A program made the translations under genes and the position numbers. Below the pieces are notes generated by a model. It was not told the origin of the DNA. It made no database searches and saw only the letters and a program-made list of their open reading frames with translations. 9,355 bases of DNA from Bacteroidetes bacterium SW_11_45_7 (lineage in GTDB: Bacteria; Bacteroidota; Bacteroidia; Chitinophagales; SW-11-45-7), in the NCBI GenBank assembly GCA_003022985.1, contig PXTV01000070.1:1-9355 (forward strand), given 5' to 3'. Shown one piece after another: positions 6,601 to 9,355 of this stretch (position 1 is the first letter of the stretch; each line of letters begins with the position of its first letter).

Positions 6601-8684
6601 ATGGGAACTGTACTATTTTCCTCAATCCTTTTCCTATTCTTAACAATTCCTTTTCAGGCCTTTCCATTTGATAAAGATGACTATAAACGACCGGTTGACC
6701 CGGATTCAGTAGAAATTGTAAGAGATATGTGGGGTGTTGCCCATGTATTTGGCAAGACCGATAACGATGCCGCTTATGGGCTGGCCTGGTCGCATGCCGA
6801 GGATGACTTTGAAAGCATCCGGAAAATGTACATGATGGCCTCGGGTGTTTATGGCCTCCACAAGGGAAAAGACGGGGCCAAGTTCGATTATGTACTCAAG
6901 CTCTTAAAAATTCCCCAATTAGTGGATGAGCACTACGATGAGGTTGTCTCCGACAGTTTCAAGACTTACTTACAAGCCTATACGCAAGGCATCAATGATT
7001 ACGCCAAAGCCAATCCGGATGAGATAGCCGTCAAGCGGATGTATCCCATTGGGCCAAAAGATGCGCTGAAGGGCTATTTATTATCGTTTGTGCTACTACA
7101 AAAGGTGAATACGTTTTTGGAAAAGATCATGGAGGGCTCCATCGATGATGACACAGAAATGTTCAATATTGGATCGAACGCATATGCATTGAACCCCTCC
7201 ATCACGGAAGATAGTTCTACCTACATTACCATCAATGCCCACCAAACGCTCGAGGGTCAGGTTGCCTTTCACGAAATCCACATGGTTAGTGAAGAGGGCA
7301 TGAATTTTCTGGGCGGTACCTTTCCGGGTGCTGTGAGCGGCCTCCACGGCAGTAACCCCAACCTCGCCTGGGCCCATACATCCAATTCCCCAAACGAGGT
7401 GGATGTGTACGAACTGACCATGCATCCTGAAAAAGAGAACTATTACAAGTTCGATGGCGAATGGCTCAAACTTGAGAAGCGAAAAGTAAAACTCAGTGTA
7501 GAAATTCTCGGCTTTTTGCCCTTCCCCGTTAAACGTGAAGCATATTGGAGTAAATATGGCGCCACAGTCAAAACAGACAGCGGTGTGTATTCCATCAGGT
7601 TTGCCGGCAATATGAAAGAAGCTCTCAGAGCCCCTGAACAATGGTATAAAATGACAAAGGCAAAAAACTTCAGCGAGTTTCACTCAGCCCTTGAGATGCA
7701 AGGTATCCCCACAAAAAACATCATTTATACGCCCTCATCCCGAAACGCAAACCGGGCTTTAACTGGCAAGGTGTGGTGGGAGGTGACACATCAGCCACAC
7801 TCTGGCACGATTTCTACGATATCGATCAATTGCCCCAGGTAAAAAATCCATCGTGCGGCTATATTCTCAACGTCAACCACACCCCTTTTAACTGCACCTG
7901 CGAAGAAGAGAACCCTCGCATGCAGGACTTTGACAAGGAAATGGCCTTCATGACCCGCGACAACAACCGCAGCATCCGCTTTAAGCAATTACTGGAAAAG
8001 TACGGGCCTCGCATCAGCTATAAAGAAATGAAAAAGATCAAGTTCGACACCAAGTTCCCCGAGAACACAACATTTATGGACATGATTTACGAGGTGCAGT
8101 CGCTCGATACGAGCAAATATCCGGAGATTGCTCCCATCCTGAAGGAATTCAGGAAATGGAACCTCAAAATGACACCCGAAAACAGGCAAGCGGCCATCTT
8201 TATGATGACCGCCCGGTACATTTTCGATAAACACGATTTGCGCACTCTCGGCTTTCGGAAAGATCTGAATTTTAAGAAAAGCACTTACCGGAACGCACTG
8301 GCCCACACACAAGACCACCTCAGAAAGCACTTTGGCCGCCTGGATGTGCGTTATGGCCAGGTTCTGCGGCTCAAACGGGGTGACAAAGAATACCCGATGG
8401 GCGGCTTCCCGGATGTGATGCGCTCCATGATGGGGCAAAAACAAGAAGACGGTACTTTCAAGGCATGGATCGGTGAGGACTACATGCAGCTACTACGTTT
8501 TACAGACGATACCGTTAAAACCGAAACCGTAGATGCTTATGGCGTTTCAAACGATCCCGAAAGTCAACACTATACGGATCAGATGCCGCTCTTCATCAAC
8601 AAAAACTTTAAAGACATGACCCATAACCCCGATGAAGTGTACCGCAAGGCCGAAGAAATTTATCATCCCGGGGAAGAACATTGA
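6601..8684 (+). pseudogene. Second penicillin acylase family gene (S45), frame broken by a ~34-nt deletion near 7729-7736
   Basis: Tandem paralogue of the preceding gene. Frame +1 runs 6601-7842 and the rest of the protein continues in frame +3 to 8684. The 5' part has a signal peptide (FSSILFLFLTIPFQA), the A-A-Y-G-L-A-W-S-H-A-E-D-D-F motif, nucleophile Ser192 in N-I-G-S-N-A-Y-A-L, and an intact P-G...N-L-A-W-A-H-T segment. Homology in frame +1 ends at Tyr376 (K-N-I-I-Y). It resumes in frame +3 at A-L-I-P-K-R-K-P-G-F-N-W (from 7731), then G-D-T-S-A-T-L-W, N-V-N-H-T-P (oxyanion Asn) and N-N-R-S-I-R-F. The first paralogue has 14 residues between the matching points where only 8 nt remain here, so one ~34-nt deletion explains both gap and frame change; adding 34 nt gives exactly 706 codons including the stop. 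Frame +1 otherwise ends in an unrelated tail at the TAA 7840-7842. No other stop breaks it, so the lesion is recent or an assembly error. Confidence 0.85.
7713..7719 (+). other. In-phase A-AAA-AAC slippery heptamer just before the frame break
   Basis: In the +1 frame the codons ACA-AAA-AAC place a canonical X-XXY-YYZ heptamer at 7713-7719. A -1 slip here leads into frame +3, which is open from 7719 through to 8684, so it would join the two halves of the acylase without the missing residues. No strong downstream hairpin is seen (only CCCG/CGGG at 7739-7742 and 7753-7756). Most likely a coincidental A-run, but it could give low-level read-through. Confidence 0.3.
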
Positions 8685-8736
8685 TATTTGTCCATAGCTG
8701 ATCAATATCGAAGACATTTCATCAAAAGAGACCATT

Positions 8737-9291
8737 ATGGCGCTTGTCAAATCAGTAAAAGGCGAAAGTCCTCAGTTAGGCAGTAATTGCTATTTTGCCG
8801 AAAATGCAACAATTGTGGGTGACGTGCAGATGGGCGATGACTGCAGTGTGTGGTTTAACGCTGTTGTAAGGGGCGATGTGCACTACATCAAAATGGGTAA
8901 TAAGGTCAACATTCAGGATGGAGCTATTATCCATGGCACCTATCAAAAAGCACCAACAAATATTGGTGACAACGTTTCAATTGGTCATGCGGCCATCGTG
9001 CACGGCTGCACCCTCGCTGACAACGTGCTGGTGGGTATGAGAGCTGTGGTGATGGATCATGCCAAAGTTGAGCCCAATGCCATTATTGCTGCGGGAGCGG
9101 TCATTCCGGAAAATACGCACGTGGAAAGCGGCTCGGTCTATGCAGGGGTGCCGGCCAAAAAGCTCAAAGACATCGATGAGCAACAATTTGAAAAATTGGT
9201 GAAGGGCATTGCTGACAATTATGTGATGTATGCCGGCTGGTACAGGGAGTCATCTTCTCAAAAGCCCGATACACCCCACATTTCCATCTGA
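8737..9291 (+). CDS. Gamma carbonic anhydrase family protein (YrdA/PaaY-like left-handed beta-helix)
   Basis: A cytoplasmic 184-residue hexapeptide-repeat protein of the gamma carbonic anhydrase family; members are trimeric zinc proteins, some hydrating CO2 and others with other or unknown roles. Hexapeptide turns run from about residue 19 to 140 (I-V-G-D-V-Q, I-G-D-N-V-S, I-I-A-A-G-A). Three zinc histidines are present: H66 in I-I-H-G, and H84 and H89 in G-H-A-A-I-V-H-G. R45 and D47 of the R-G-D motif and Q60 in N-I-Q-D-G also match. The C-terminus has the usual V-Y-A-G-V-P-A-K and a helix (EQQFEKLVKGIADNYV). The usual G-M-G-A is here G-M-R-A (R102). The ATG at 8737 aligns with family starts. 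It follows the broken acylase by 52 bp and could share its transcript; a box GATATTTG at 8683-8690 is one base from the Bacteroidota -7 consensus but lacks a clear -33 box. The last 64 nt of the window hold nothing recognisable. Confidence 0.92.
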   Translation: MALVKSVKGESPQLGSNCYFAENATIVGDVQMGDDCSVWFNAVVRGDVHYIKMGNKVNIQDGAIIHGTYQKAPTNIGDNVSIGHAAIVHGCTLADNVLVGMRAVVMDHAKVEPNAIIAAGAVIPENTHVESGSVYAGVPAKKLKDIDEQQFEKLVKGIADNYVMYAGWYRESSSQKPDTPHISI

Positions 9292-9355
9292 AGAGTTGTC
9301 ATCTCAGGAAGAAAGATCGAACGTATCACTGGTTTCTAAACTTATTACTAAAGTT

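Noticed and set aside
7096..7683. 195-codon minus-strand ORF within the second acylase
   Set aside because: Lies opposite strongly conserved S45 coding sequence and shows no motif; it is a shadow frame.
7989..8444. 151-codon minus-strand ORF
   Set aside because: Opposite the 3' half of the second acylase, whose + strand protein clearly matches its paralogue.
7773..8684. The 3' half of the second acylase as an independent gene starting at GTG 7773
   Set aside because: The homology continues upstream of 7773 in the same frame (from 7731), the GTG lies within the conserved G-V-V-G-G-D segment, and the half lacks the nucleophile Ser, so it is the rest of one broken gene.

Overview
The window looks like a chromosomal segment of a Bacteroidota bacterium, most likely Cytophagia-like. 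Evidence for this is an amidase with a C-terminal SPOR-like tail next to an MCE/MlaD protein, a long OstA-like protein, a DUF2784 membrane protein, and weak or absent Shine-Dalgarno sequences. This is a family-level inference from sequence reading alone. All recognisable genes lie on the + strand. No tRNA, rRNA, CRISPR array, transposase or phage gene was seen.

Region 1 (2-1795) is an envelope pair: the 3' end of an N-acetylmuramoyl-L-alanine amidase, cut by the window edge, then an MlaD-type lipid-transport protein that appears to start at TTG. Region 2 (1796-2181) is non-coding. It holds a stem-loop and a compact ~237-bp nested-palindrome element with ~31-bp imperfect terminal inverted repeats (MITE- or BIME-like). 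Region 3 (2182-4150) has an OstA-like (LptA-related) exported protein and a small DUF2784 membrane protein. Region 4 (4151-4511) is non-coding and carries a truncated second copy of the palindromic element in opposite orientation, so the two copies bracket region 3.

Region 5 (4512-8684) is a tandem pair of penicillin-acylase-family (peptidase family S45, Ntn hydrolase) genes, 10 bp apart and clearly paralogous. Comparing them with each other shows that both carry internal deletions. The first lacks about 25 residues in frame, just before the oxyanion-hole segment. The second lacks about 34 nt, which breaks its frame, so it is annotated as one pseudogene. Region 6 (8737-9291) is a gamma-class carbonic-anhydrase-like left-handed beta-helix protein with its three zinc histidines present.

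Functionally, regions 1 and 3 fit outer-membrane and cell-wall upkeep (peptidoglycan cleavage, phospholipid trafficking, LPS transport). The acylases are probably exported hydrolases of unknown substrate. The most notable points are the two separate lesions in the tandem acylases and the inverted pair of palindromic elements. I did not find a convincing new multi-gene system.
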